A stretch of 64,000 nucleotides of DNA from Chondrilla cf. caribensis (Eukaryota; Porifera; Demospongiae; Chondrillida; Chondrillidae), in the NCBI GenBank assembly GCA_964020155.1, contig OZ026548.1:51001-115000 (forward strand), given 5' to 3'. How positions within the stretch are numbered: the stretch's first letter is position 1; every line of letters starts with the position of its first letter. The notes under the pieces were generated by a model. The model was not told the origin of the DNA. It made no database searches and worked only from the letters and a program-made list of their open reading frames with translations. Below, piece by piece: positions 39,720 through 64,000 of the stretch. A program made the position numbers and the translations under genes.

Positions 39720-41185
39720 GTGTGTGTGTGTGTGGTGTGTGTGTGTGTGTGCGTGTGTGTGTGCGTGTGTGTGTGTGTGTGTTCGTGTTGGTGTGTGCAT
39801 ACGTGCATTTGTCTTTGACATCTTACTTGGATGACTTGGTTGTTGATGGTTAGGTAAAGGAGAATCAAATACGTAAGCAGTTCCACGACACAGTTCGTAT
39901 ACAGACCAGGCAGTACAAGGCCCTTGAGAAGCAGATGATGTCCACCCTACCAAAGGAACGGTATCGCGAGGCCTTGAGACAACAGAGGGATGAGAGGATG
40001 AGGAAAGTAGCCCAGCTCCACTCTCAGTATGAACGCACCATTGCTGACATGCTGCAGAAACAAACAGTGAGTCATCCCTGATACGTACCACCACTACTGT
40101 ACAACATGTGGTATATAATGTGGTGATATTCGGTGGTGTTCTTAACTCATACTAGCCTTGCACATTGTGCATTAACCTCTCCCCATCATGTGGTGTGTTG
40201 TTGACCTTTGTGCACGATGACCTCTACAGGTGAAGCTGGATGAAGCTCAGCTGAAGGACCAGAATGCATTGCAGTTACAACTCAAGCATGAAGAACATCT
40301 TCTGAAGGAGTATCAAGAGAAGCAAAAGGCTAAGCTTAGTGAGCAGAATGAAAGAGAGCGGGCCACTTTAGATGAGAAAGTGAAGGAGAAGCGCTTACAG
40401 TTGGAAAAACAGGTGTGTTTGTAATTTTTGGTACATACGTACGTATGTGTCCCAAGCTCAGATTGTCCCTGTGGCTTCTGATTGGTCTACATGTTCCAGC
40501 AGTGGGTCTGGGCTGGTTACACTGTGTGCTGGGTCTGGACTGGTTACACTGTGTGCTGGGTCTGGACTGGACTGGTTACACTGTGTGCTGGGTCTGGGCT
40601 GGTTACACTGTGTGCTGGGTCTGGGCTGGTTACACTGTGTGCTGGGTCTGGGCTGGTTACACTGTGTGCTGGGTCTGGACTGGTTACACTGTGTGCTGGG
40701 TCTGGGCTGGTTACACTGTGTGCTGGGTCTGGACTGGACTGGTTACACTGTGTGCTGGGTCTGGACTGGTTACACTGTGTGCTGGGTCTGGGCTGGTTAC
40801 ACTGTGTGCTGGGTCTGGACTGGTTACACTGTGTGCTGGGTCTGGGCTGGTTACACTGTGTGCTGGGTCTGGACTGGACTGGTTACACTGTGTGCTGGGT
40901 CTGGACTGGTTACACTGTGTGCACGGCCTGTGACTGTGTGATCTCGTGTATCCTCTCCAGTTTGTGGAAGAAAGTACAAGGTTTGTGGAGGATAGATTAG
41001 CCAGAAAGCAAGATTTAATACAACAACATATAAAAGAGGTTGACGATTTCAAAGGTAGTTCAGATCCTGAGCTAATCTCTCTCAGTTCATTCTCGGCCTT
41101 CTCTGATCGTGGTAGCATTGACCGCGCATCAACGCGATCGAACAGGAGTGGAAAGAGTGTCTCTGTTGGTACATCGTCTGTATAA
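35022..41185 (+). CDS. TAOK: TAO kinase (STE20/GCK-family Ser/Thr kinase)
   Basis: MAP3K of the thousand-and-one family, acting upstream of p38/JNK and Hippo kinases and on microtubules. ATG at 35022 starts [20 protein letters not shown]. Kinase motifs in order: [11 protein letters not shown] loop (about 35135-35166), [11 protein letters not shown] lysine (about 35912), KIHRDVKAGN catalytic loop (about 36367), DFGSASL (about 36517), [20 protein letters not shown] (about 36560-36680), then the regulatory tail [16 protein letters not shown] Ser-rich acidic linker follows (about 37200-38300), and from about 38310 a long coiled coil of family type ([52 protein letters not shown]). The last exon ends SVSVGTSSV at TAA 41183-41185. 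Short C-terminus, unlike vertebrate TAOK2. Introns carry several arrays and one transposon remnant. Confidence 0.95.
35178..35313. repeat. (TG)n microsatellite with phase breaks in TAO kinase intron 1
   Basis: About 135 bp of TG with three TTG interruptions, starting about 12 bp after the donor of the first coding exon. Confidence 0.92.
37468..37518. repeat. (TG)n microsatellite in TAO kinase intron
   Basis: About 50 bp of TG, 50 bp left of the transposon remnant. Confidence 0.9.
37572..37925 (-). mobile_element. Internally deleted pogo/Tigger-type DNA transposon
   Basis: The ends form imperfect terminal inverted repeats. The left is CAGTCAACTCGGGTTATAAA; the right, read on the opposite strand, is CAGTTGACTCCACTTATAAT. 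TA flanks both sides (37570-37571 and 37926-37927), the target duplication typical of Tc1/mariner/pogo elements. On the minus strand at about 37833-37744 a remnant reads [20 protein letters not shown] then QFKERHGL, resembling the CENP-B/Tigger helix-turn-helix segment (GWL-x-RFKKRH type). The 354-bp length shows most of the transposase is gone, so the copy is non-autonomous. It lies inside a TAO kinase intron. Confidence 0.85.
38440..38690. repeat. 31-bp minisatellite in TAO kinase intron
   Basis: Eight copies of TGTGCACTGACCCTCAGGTG plus TAGTATCCAAG, with ACCCAC/GTGCAG variants toward the right, ending about 25 bp before the next acceptor. Confidence 0.93.
39672..39796. repeat. (TG)n microsatellite with CG and TT interruptions in TAO kinase intron
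   Basis: About 120 bp, starting at the donor of the exon ending [11 protein letters not shown]. Confidence 0.9.
40503..40925. repeat. 27-bp minisatellite in TAO kinase intron
   Basis: About 15 copies of GGTCTGGACTGGTTACACTG plus TGTGCTG. Units alternate GGAC/GGGC, and three copies carry an extra ACTGG. Confidence 0.93.
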
Positions 41186-42003
41186 GTCTATTCATTAGTA
41201 GTCCCTGTCAGTACCCCCACTAATTGTCATTTAGGCTCATTTAATTATTATTAATTTGTAATGTTATTGTCATTTTACATAATCATGTCGTAGTATTACG
41301 TGTACATTATTATTAACAATCGAATTGATAATTATTGTAATTATACTGTAGATTTACCAAATGTGTGTATTCAATGTTATGTTATTATTAATGTTTAGAA
41401 ATAGCATCTAAACTACACTGTACATACCTTAATAATTAACATATCGTGTTATTTATTTTTGTATCAAATTATTCGACAAATATAACACAAGTTGATTTCC
41501 TGTTATTATCAGTTAATTTTTATTTCAACTTCTCAAGGTTATATTATGATGCAGTTGTACTGGAGATGTTGACTGGATTCAACTAGTTAGTGTCTGTAGC
41601 TACTATGACGCAGTGGACACCAACTGACATCTGTTCAGCTTCTGTTGGGACTGAAGGAGTGCGATAGGTGATGGCATTAATGAATTGATTGATCATGTTG
41701 GTACAATAATTAGTATAATTTACTACCAAATCTCAAAAGAATCTTGGTAAATATGCTGAACTATAATCAAAGGTAAGTACAAGTAAAAATATTGTCTTTA
41801 GCGTTGATCCGAGAAGTTAATATGAATACATTTTAAAAATAATATGTTTACTTTTTTTGAGACAAAGATGAACTGATCGTTTGTTGCAGTTGTAAATGTT
41901 CCTAAAGAAATGAATGGAATGAAATCCAAAGTAGAAATAATTAAGGACAAAATTTCATCACTGTTATAATAACACCATTCACACAGACGGTATCCAATTA
42001 GGC
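41186..42003. other. Convergent AT-rich intergenic region
   Basis: About 820 bp with the 3' flanks of TAO kinase (+) and the coiled-coil gene (-). Very AT-rich, with ATTATTATTA runs. No coding exon seen. Confidence 0.6.
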
Positions 42004-50837
<8,834 letters not shown>

Positions 50838-51003
50838 TCGGTCCTTCTCTCGCTCTCCACATGTACAGACGGAGCAATTCAGAGTCGACTAACACTCGGT
50901 ACTGTTAACACTATAGAACTGGCATTCCGCGTGTTGCACGCGTGGGCGCGATGAATTCATTATTAACAGAAAATGAATAATGTACGGTTAGTATACGAAC
51001 TCG

Positions 51004-51447
51004 TCAAGTGTTGATGACCGGCTCCTCCATGAGGTCATCAGGAGGATGCTCCTCATCCATCAAAACCTTCCTGTCTTCGTCGCTCGAAGACTTGGCCTTG
51101 TCCACTTTACTTCTGTCCATCTCCACAAACAACGTAGCAAAGAGAAAGGCCCCTCCCCCGACAACACAGACAAAGGCTGTTACATACAAGGCCGAGGTGA
51201 GCCCATCGGCTTGAGCTGCTGGGGTCTGGCTGGATGGGCCATAAGTGGCCTTCACTTCATCGGATATCTGCAAGGTAGCAAGACGTAGTGACATACCTGA
51301 GAGCCAGAGTTGTGGGTGGATGGACTCACCGCTCCTACTATGAACGGGCTGACTGCGTCTCCAAGTAAATGTGACAGTAAAATGGAAATAGCACTGGCAG
51401 TTGACCTCCTCGCAGGAATCACAACATACTAGAAAACATATCATAAA

Positions 51448-51511
<64 letters not shown>

Positions 51512-53512
51512 CACTAACCAAAACTATTGCAGACACTGGTGCCCAATTCAAACACATCATAAAAATTGCTAGAAACATAATTGGCTACAAGGGACAAACA
51601 TATATCAATAAATAAATGAGAATTAAATAATCAGTAAACAACAAATAACAACAGACCCAATCAGCACTGATACATTTGCTGTAGAAAGCAACGATCAATC
51701 CAAAGTAAATGAAAGGGACTGCTCCGAACAAGCTCAGTGCACACACGTAGCATTCGGCCTTCAATGTTCTGCGTCCTATGTACTTGGAGAGCTCTGCTCC
51801 AGCTACAGTTCCCAGGAGACCTGCAACTATGAACGCTAGCCCGAAGAGCCCGGCCGCTCTACAGCGGAACAACAAGGTCACACACAACTGGTGTACATCA
51901 ATCAAGTTACAATGTGAAATCTTACAATTCCGGGCCATAAACTCCACATCTTGTGGCCCCCAGGTCTTCAAGCACTAAGGAGATCCTGGCAACATAGGTG
52001 GGGGCCCAGAAGGACCAGGCACCAGTGCTAAAGGTCACAGCCGTGAACCCAACAGTCGTTAGCATGAAGGTAGGACTACCAGGGAGGGACAAACGGTGAA
52101 CTGAAGGTCCACAGCTGGATCACACTCAATGAACACACTCTCACTTTTTGACAAGGTAAATGAGGTCTTGTATGTAGGCTAGTAATCCGTGTTTGCCCTT
52201 CACCCCACTATCCCCATGTCCGTCTGTCTTCCCTCTTGTTGGCTCCTTCACGAAGATAAGAACCAACACGGCCGTGAAGATGCCCAGCACTGGAGTGAGC
52301 TGAAGGAAACAAAATCACAACAGTAGACATGATTCAAACTTGCCTGGCAGTATTGACACAACCCAAATGACCCCCCCCCCCCCCCCCCAGCGATGGCAAA
52401 GGCTAACTAACACCTTACAATGGTGCTACACCTCATCAATGCCAGCACCGTCTAACCCCATCCACAGTTCAACTCACTCTGAAGGCATATCTCCACGGTT
52501 CACCAAAGGTAGTGGTGTTGGGATAAGGGTCGGGATAAAATGACTTCACTATCCCCGACATCCCTGCTCCAATGCCATAGCCAAGACCACTGTAGAATGA
52601 TGGAAGGTACACAATAGCTCGACTCAGTTGAAAACAGCAATCACGTAACAGCAGAAGGTACACAATAGCTCGACTCAGTTGAAAACAGCAATCACGTAAC
52701 AGCAGAAGGTACACAATAGCTCGACTCAGTTGAAAACAGCAATCACATAACAGCAGAAGGTACACAATAGCTCGACTCAGTTGAAAACAGCAATCACGTA
52801 ACAGCAGAAGGTACACAATAGCTCAACTCAGTTGAAAACAGCAATCACATAACAGCAGACCACCGGAAGGGCTCGAGGGGCCGTTACCTTCCAAAGGGGA
52901 TGGCGATATAGAAGAGAGACAACGCTCTCATACGCCTCTCAACAGGGAAGAGATCGGCAATCATTGTAGGGGCAACAGTAGAGTAGCTTGCTTCACCGAC
53001 ACCAACTAGACCTCTCATCACCAACAACATCCAGTAATTCTACGGAAATGTAGTGGCACAATTAACATAGAATATATAGGATTCAAAATCTCATGAGTGG
53101 CTGTGTCCACCTACCACTGAGAAAGAGCCAGCCAAAGTGAACAGAGACCAGAATATGATCCCAATTCCAATGATGTACTTTCTTGTCCATCGGTCACCAA
53201 GGTAACCAAATACCGGTGAAAGTAGCATGTAGGATACTATAAACGACGTCTGGAGGAATCCCGACATTTTGTCCGATACAGGCTCGGGGAAACTGCTGGT
53301 TGATGGCTTGGATAAGTCATGTAAAATGGCTGAAGCACATCATAAACAATAATATACGCATAATTACATCGTCTACATTTACATAATAAACATTTCCTAC
53401 CAGAAAGAGTAAATCTGTCAGCATAGTTTAAAAGATTAATGAAAAAGAGTATGAGCAGAGTGAAGTATCCACTTGGGCCGGGAGATCTTCGGCAGAACTC
53501 GAACAAGCCCAT
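51004..53512 (-). CDS. SPNS: Spinster-type (SPNS) major facilitator transporter
   Basis: Multi-pass membrane transporter of the spinster group of the MFS; vertebrate members carry lysophospholipids or sphingosine-1-phosphate out of lysosomes or cells. ATG at 53512-53510 starts [20 protein letters not shown], then the family hallmark [16 protein letters not shown] at TM1. Later exons give [16 protein letters not shown] (about 53220-53190), [24 protein letters not shown] sequence (about 53020-52960), [12 protein letters not shown] (about 52590), [20 protein letters not shown] (about 51830) and, in the last exon, [20 protein letters not shown] followed by an acidic tail ending VINT, stop 51006-51004. 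Acidic cytosolic C-terminus about 35 residues. Divergent with SRSF1 (131 bp apart). Substrate cannot be told from sequence. Confidence 0.9.
51452..51510. repeat. (TG)n microsatellite in spinster gene intron
   Basis: About 58 bp of TG. Confidence 0.9.
52371..52388. repeat. Poly-C run of 18
   Basis: Eighteen consecutive C on the + strand (poly-G in the transcript) within a spinster gene intron. Length is likely to be error-prone in sequencing. Confidence 0.9.
52609..52858. repeat. 51-bp minisatellite in spinster gene intron
   Basis: Five copies of a 51-bp unit containing GGTACACAATAGCTCGACTC and AGTTGAAAACAGCAATCACG, nearly identical. The 51-bp period keeps a frame open ([17 protein letters not shown]), but it lies between the exon ending [12 protein letters not shown] sequence and the acceptor at about 52595. 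Confidence 0.93.
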
Positions 53513-53643
53513 TATAAAAGGGTAAGTACCGCTATTTATTGATCATGTGATGTAGTGGATCACGTGATGGGCGTAGCATCTTCCATAAAAGGAGGTGAGG
53601 CCGCGTGTCGAGTGTGAAGTTCGTGAAGAGATTTCTTCAAGGA
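53513..53643. promoter_or_regulatory. 131-bp divergent promoter spinster / SRSF1
   Basis: The two ATGs (53512 minus, 53644 plus) leave 131 bp for both 5'UTRs and promoters. It includes a direct repeat around GATCATGTGATG / GATCACGTGATG. The second copy carries a CACGTG E-box. Confidence 0.65.
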
Positions 53644-54421
53644 ATGCCGATGTATCCAGAAACAGGTAATAACGATGCGAAGGTCTACGTCGGGAACTTG
53701 CCAAGTGATACGAGATTGAGAGATTTGGAAGACATCTTTTACAAGTTTGGGAAGATCAGGGATATCGATCTCCATGACAACCGTAATCCTCCCTTTGCGT
53801 TTGTGGAGTTTGAGGACGCGAGAGACGCGGAAGACGCCGTCTATTCCAGGGATGGATACGACTTTGACGGGTACAGGATCCGTGTGGAGTTTCCCCGTTC
53901 TTCTAACCGTGGTAGGGGAGGTCCTACTAGGAGTCGTGGAGGAGGGGGCAGAGGTGGCGGGAGGGGGTACGTCAGGCGCGGTGCCAAGGGATACAAGTGT
54001 GTGGTAAACGGACTGCCGCCTACCGGGAGCTGGCAAGACTTGAAAGACCATTTTAGAGAATGTGGGGATGTGATCTTTACGGATGTGAACAGGGATGGTT
54101 CGGGAATTGTTGAGTTTTCTCGCCAGGAACACGTGAAGAGAGCAATCAGGGATCTCAACGATAGCAAGTTCCGCTCACATGAGGTATGTGCCCTAGACAA
54201 AGTGCAATGGTGTGTTGCAGTAAGGGGGTTGATACTGTGTTTTGTGTTTGTCCATGCAGGGTGAGACTGCTTACATCAATGTGAGAGAAGGAAGACGATC
54301 GTACTCGAGGTCTCGTAGCCGCTCACCACGAAGATCTCGTAGCCCATCACCAAGACGTAGGACGAAGTCAAGAAGTCGCTCTCCAGTGAGACGACGCTCC
54401 TCCAGAAGCTACTCACGCTAG
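53644..54421 (+). CDS. SRSF1: SRSF1-like serine/arginine-rich splicing factor
   Basis: SR protein that binds exonic splicing enhancers. Two exons (53644-54183, 54260-54421) give 234 codons, 233 residues. ATG at 53644 ([11 protein letters not shown]) leads into RRM1 ([40 protein letters not shown]) at about residues 12-85. A Gly/Arg linker follows (about 90-118), then the pseudo-RRM ([20 protein letters not shown], including the SWQDLKD signature) at about 120-190, and an RS tail of about 40 residues ([20 protein letters not shown]). The single intron falls at RSHE/GETAY. The tail is short, as in SRSF9; overall closest to the SRSF1/SRSF9 group. Confidence 0.95.
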
Positions 54422-55347
54422 TCTATGCATCCTTTGCTGGATTCGCGTGTATTGGTCTAAATACCAGTGACTTTTGCTGTAGTAAGTATTTCCAAACACA
54501 ATGTCTATGTATACAACATAAACACTAGATGGAATAATGCTAGGACCATTTATTCTTTGTATTGAGTGTGTCAGTGAAGACTTTTTCATATTATTATACT
54601 GTGCACATTGATATAGAGTCCCAGCGTTGGAGGGACATATGCAGAGTTTGGAGCATGCAGCATGGCTACAATCACAGGGACACATAACCAGGAATTGGAC
54701 TGGGATCCAGTCCTCAGATTTCAGTCTGGGATTAGCATAACTGGAAAAATGGACTGGGAATAAGACCTGGATTTCAAACTGGGGATTTACATAAACTGGA
54801 AATCAGACTGGGGATGTGGATTTCAGACTAGGAGTAACATAAGCTGGAATACAGCTGGGATTTAGACCTTGGATTTCAGACTGGACATAACTTAAGTGAA
54901 ATATCGAGATTGAAATACCACAAGGGTTAGCCTCAGTACATCAACACCTTCTTGTGGTGTTGATTTGGTGTGGCTTCCCTGTGCTCATTCATGCTTTGCA
55001 CACATCTGAGTATTCATGTTGTGGCTGAGTACATACTTGAGCCAGTACAAGGTGTTGTTTATGTAGACTTGATGGTTGCAGCCCAGGTACATCACTGGCA
55101 GTGATCCAGGTGCAGTGTTCACTACTTGGAACATAGTGTTGAAGATTCTCAAAGAATTGTTTCAAAGTTATTGACATCATTGACTTTTATTGCTTATTGC
55201 TCATTATGTTCATATAGAATTATGTCACCATTGTTCATTTTATCAATGACAATTGAAAAAAGTTAAAAACTGTTCATTTCAATCTTCATAATAATATGAT
55301 TCCTATAATGGAGGGATTAACAATCAGTAAATAGTATGTATATAGTG
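54422..55347. other. Convergent intergenic region SRSF1 / DHX36
   Basis: About 925 bp. The stretch 54700-54900 holds degenerate copies of a motif like GGACTGGGATTTAGACCTGG ATTTCAGACTGG. No coding exon found. Confidence 0.55.
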
Positions 55348-60701
<5,354 letters not shown>

Positions 60702-60843
60702 CAAGCAGGTTACGTGCTGTTATGAAAAAACAAAGCGAACTAAAGAGCAGCCATTTTTAACGGTAATTTATTCCGCGCCGACTGAGCGCGTCTCTGCTTT
60801 ATAATAGGCCGTCCCGCTCGTCCTCACATGGCAACTGAACAAG
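60702..60843. promoter_or_regulatory. 142-bp divergent promoter DHX36 / SPATA22
   Basis: Gap between the outermost ATGs (60701 minus, 60844 plus). Contains CAGCCATTTTTAAC, an inverted AAAATGGC-type motif at about 60747-60757, and GC-rich sequence around CCGCGCCG. No TATA box at a useful distance is obvious. Confidence 0.65.
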
Positions 60844-62099
60844 ATGAGCAAGAGATCAGGTACCCAAGGAAGAACTTGAGAGCAATGGATAATGACTAAC
60901 ACTCGTTTTATTTCTTTCTCTCAAGTACCATTTCCAATTTTCAGCATGAACAAGCGAGTCAGGCAGCCTGTTACCGCGTCTCCTTTCGAGCCGGACCAAG
61001 ATTCACGCAAGCACGGTGCTCCATCTACCTACGGCGACTTTACCAAACAGTTCATATCGACTTCAAGTCAGCGACCATACACTGGTTCGCACCACAAGGA
61101 CCACTCTGGTTTTCTCCAGCAAAGCTATCCCGGTCAAAATCCACGGAATTATCAAAATTCACAAAATTACCCAAATTCACAAAATTACCCCGCTCAACAC
61201 CAGCAGAATCATCCATCTCTTCGCCCAGATGTGACTAGAGGGGTCCCTCAAGGCTCCACCCCCTACGCCTCATGTCAAGGGAACAGTTCATTCTCACATG
61301 CTGCACCGACCCAACCCGTCAACTCCATGAAGGGAACATCAGAAGACAGTTTTCCCGGCCACAAGACCACACCCACAGCTGCAGTAAAGGTGTGTGCGGG
61401 CCTTCGCACTGATGAGAATGTTTCATTCAATTTCTGTTTGCTTTGCAGAAACAAGTGACTAGCTCCTCTCGTTCAAGCAATAAGCCTTTACGACTGATGA
61501 CGGCCACTGCTAAGGGACTGCACCATTGGGCCAGTCAGCTAAGGACTCTACCCATCTTGTTTGAAGTGTTTGGTACAGTCCCTACCACATATGTAGATAC
61601 ACACTCCCTGTACTGTACAGTTGTACATTGTACCTCCCTGTACTGTACAGGTGTACTCCATGAACCCCCTGTAAATGACCAGTCAAAATGCAAGTCATTC
61701 TCACTAACAGCATCTGATGGGATTTTACGGTTTGTTTCTATGACTACATTGTATTGTTTACCTTTCTCTTTACTCTTTAAACTCTGCCTACTGCTTACAC
61801 CCATCAACTGCTGTCGGCTGTGAAGATGTGTCTATTATGAAATGGTACTGCATTAGTCTGTTCTTAATCAGATGCATCCCACTGACCACACCTCCATATA
61901 ATTACAGGATTATCCCTTCCCTAAGTCATCTCTGGGCAGTGTCCTCCGATGTGTTGGATCCTGGGACAGCCAGGAGAGTGTGCTGAAGTGTGTTTCCCTT
62001 CGAATGTCATCTCCTAAGGAGCAGCTCTTTGGTAAGAAATTGGTGGCACTTTCTGACAAAGAATTGAGAGAACTCACCACCTGTTCAGCTGAGCACTAA
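60844..62099 (+). CDS. SPATA22: SPATA22, meiotic recombination factor (MEIOB partner)
   Basis: Partner of MEIOB; together they bind RPA-coated single-stranded DNA and support meiotic recombination. Six exons (60844-60859, 60926-61389, 61449-61572, 61651-61729, 61826-61844, 61908-62099) total 894 bases, 297 residues. Exon 1 (MSKRS) joins VPFPIFSMNKRVRQPVTASP, matching the family's VPLF...KKRNRQPLTSNP start. The middle is disordered, Gln/Asn/Ser-rich with QNYPNSQNYP repeats. The conserved C-terminal domain reads LRLMTATAKGLHHWASQL, LPILFEVFGVL, LRCVYYEMD, SVLRCVGSWD and VLKCVSLRM, matching vertebrate FEVLAVLD, CVFYEID, HRCVGNYD and CVSVRP. Exon 5 is a 19-base micro-exon. Somewhat shorter than the human protein (about 363). 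Confidence 0.85.
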
Positions 62100-62309
62100 T
62101 GGCCATTCCAGAGCACAAGACTTGTCAATTACATAACATTTACCACCATGTTATTAAATCATTTGATACATGTGCATTATTACGATAGCATTGGTGCAAT
62201 GAGTTCACTAGCACTGTCATATACGTATGTATTGTCCAAAATAACAAAAGTGATAAGAAAACACCAGCGTCAAAACATAGCATACACGGTTTGTGTTAAT
62301 GAAAATAAG

Positions 62310-64000
62310 TCAATGAGAACCAAAATGTTGTTGCCTGGCAACCATCTCTGTAATCTGCTGAGGGACCTTGGACGGGTCTGTGAGAATACAAGTCTCAGAG
62401 CTGATCTCTCTCAATCCCTGCATTCCAACTGAGGAGATGGAGGGTTACAACCAACTAACAATACTGGCTCTAAATTATTGACTTACTTCTCCTTAGCTGG
62501 GGAAGAGAGCAGTTTTGATCCAACCAGCTCAAAACTGTTCTGTAAAACTCTTCAGGTGAGCTCATAGAGACAGACACATTGTAAGATTCAAACAGCTGCC
62601 GAATAATGACACCAAACTACCACAGGTTAAGGAGGACAACCAGATGCACATATGTTGCACAACCACAGCAAATATTGCATAACCACAGGAAATATTGCAC
62701 AACCACAGGAAATATTGCACAACCACAGCAAATAAGTGTGTATGAAATCACCATGGTGATCAGCAACACTCAGAAACCATCACCACGGTGATCAACAGGA
62801 CTGATGGGATACCAGCCAGAACTTGTAGTTAAGAAGTGTTCTCGAATAAATGTATTCTTGGAACTTTCTCTTGTTCTCCTCAAACTTGTGACTAGTGACA
62901 GGTGCTCCTGACACAGGGAGCTGCTCCTGATATGCACTACACACAGAGAAATGGAATCACAACACCTTGACAACAGCTTGACAACAGCTTGACAACAGCT
63001 TGACAACAACTTGACAACACCTTGACAACAGCTTGCAATATGAGAACAGACCTTATGGCGACATTGAGTTCACTGATTCTCTTCTTGAGTGCTTCGATTT
63101 CATTTTCCTGATTTGCCCTCTCCTTCTGCATATACTGCGTGTACTCTATACCTAGTTTATCACATGACCAGTCCATGGTAAAATATCACATGACCAACAC
63201 TTGACTACAATGTGCCGTCACATGATTGCCACACTTACTTTTCAGCAAAACTGATGCTTTGCTCAACTTTGTACTGGAGGGTGCCGAGAGGTGAGCTACG
63301 AATGATTGCAAACGATCAAAACCGTTCTTTATGTTGCCACGCCTCTTTTGCTCTGCCGATATGTGGGACCGCCTCCTGAACTCCTTGTACTGCTCCTGTT
63401 CCCCGGGAGTTAGGTCCTTGAGGCTGCGATTTTTCTGTAAGGACAAAAGCGAGAGTTACACACGATTCACATGTTAGAATTGCTACTGGACTCCATACAC
63501 TACTAGCAGTAACAATGAACTACATGAGGAGGATTACATCATACACTATACACTTACCAATGTCAATGGAGGTGAGTCGAAGGGCGAAAAAGCAACAGAA
63601 GGATTGGATGTGTCCACTGCCAGAATGAAACCACTGGTTAGAGCACAGATCACGCACACACACACACACACACACACACCTTGCGTTGGCGTTGACAACA
63701 TTGATAAAAGAGTTGAATCTGATGATTCCCCAAGTGAAGGGGAGTCATTCTCCAAACTGGACTTCCTTTCCGGTTTCTTATCAACAACAGATGGGGGTGG
63801 AGTCATAGGTGGTGGAGGGGATAAAAACTGTTGCGTGTTGCTGTACAGTGGTGATGATAAGGGAGTGGAGGAGGTTTGAGCCACACCCACTGGGGGCACG
63901 CCCACTGGAGACACGCCCGCTTGAGACACACCCACTGGAGGTCCCTGCTGTACAGTTTGAGCCTGAAGCATGACAGTCTGCAGTATGTTCAGTATGGCAG
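62310..64000 (-). CDS. MLXIP: Mondo/MLXIP-type bHLH-leucine zipper factor, 5' end outside window
   Basis: Glucose-responsive transcription factor of the MondoA/ChREBP group, working as a heterodimer with Mlx. The window holds the C-terminal part: a Pro/Ser-rich region (about 63971-63550; LSPPPPMTPPPSVV, then SSLENDSPSLGESSDSTLLS), the bHLH (FRRRSHISAEQKRRGNIKNG, then FDRLQSFV, about 63370-63290), the zipper (YIQYMQKERANQENEIEALK, about 63165), and the dimerisation/cytoplasmic-localisation domain (QLPVSGAPVTSHKFEENKRK; YSRTLLNYKFWL; VLSWLDQNCSLPQLR; CILTDPSKVPQQITEMV). Stop TGA at 62312-62310. Long proline-rich sequence before the bHLH favours Mondo over Mlx. Convergent with SPATA22 (210 bp). 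Confidence 0.88.
62644..62735. repeat. 20-bp minisatellite in Mondo intron
   Basis: About four copies of GCACAACCACAGSAAATATT, in the intron after the exon ending NYKFWL. Confidence 0.85.
62962..63032. repeat. 11-bp minisatellite in Mondo intron
   Basis: Six to seven copies of CTTGACAACAG (some ending AACAC). Confidence 0.85.
63655..63680. repeat. Short (CA)n tract in Mondo intron
   Basis: About 25 bp of CA inside a small intron of the proline-rich region. Confidence 0.8.

Overview
This is a eukaryotic nuclear window, almost certainly from an early-branching animal and most likely a sponge. The genes are intron-rich and densely packed, with introns as short as about 60 bp and neighbours 90-370 bp apart. 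The set includes animal proteins such as a P2X receptor, TAO kinase, a Mondo-type bHLH-Zip factor, SPATA22 and a Dlish-like triple-SH3 protein. The sponge assignment is an inference from compactness and gene content, not from a marker.

Layout. 1-4698 (-): beta-adaptin, 3' end outside the window. 5549-10066 (-): GLE1, head-to-head with ZCCHC8 (10157-15244, +). 15826-17574 (-): Dlish-like adaptor. 17.6-26.2 kb: gene-poor stretch with tandem repeats and no gene I can support. 26222-31498 (+): P2X receptor carrying a giant 27-bp satellite in one intron. 31772-33877 (+): MTFP1. 34095-34651 (-): ZNHIT3, head-to-head with TAO kinase (35022-41185, +). 42004-50837 (-): unrecognised Ser/Pro-rich and coiled-coil protein. 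51004-53512 (-): spinster-type transporter, head-to-head with an SRSF1-like splicing factor (53644-54421, +). 55348-60701 (-): DHX36 helicase, head-to-head with SPATA22 (60844-62099, +). 62310-end (-): Mondo/MLXIP-type factor, 5' end outside.

Many of the genes act on RNA: GLE1 (mRNA export), ZCCHC8 (nuclear exosome targeting), ZNHIT3 (box C/D snoRNP assembly), SRSF1 (splicing) and DHX36 (G-quadruplex resolution). They are not an operon; what they share is the divergent short-promoter arrangement. Several start codons sit inside AAAATGGC-type motifs resembling YY1/TISU elements.

The most unusual feature is the density of tandem repeats: more than 20 distinct minisatellites (units 15-51 bp) and many (TG)n/(CA)n tracts, mostly intronic, some filling an intron from splice site to splice site. 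Two appear to have captured exon sequence: a repeated splice donor in DHX36 and a displaced exon copy in ZCCHC8. One intron of TAO kinase holds a 354-bp remnant of a pogo/Tigger-type transposon with terminal inverted repeats and TA duplications. I found no convincing new multi-gene system. All exon models are read by eye and individual splice sites may be wrong.
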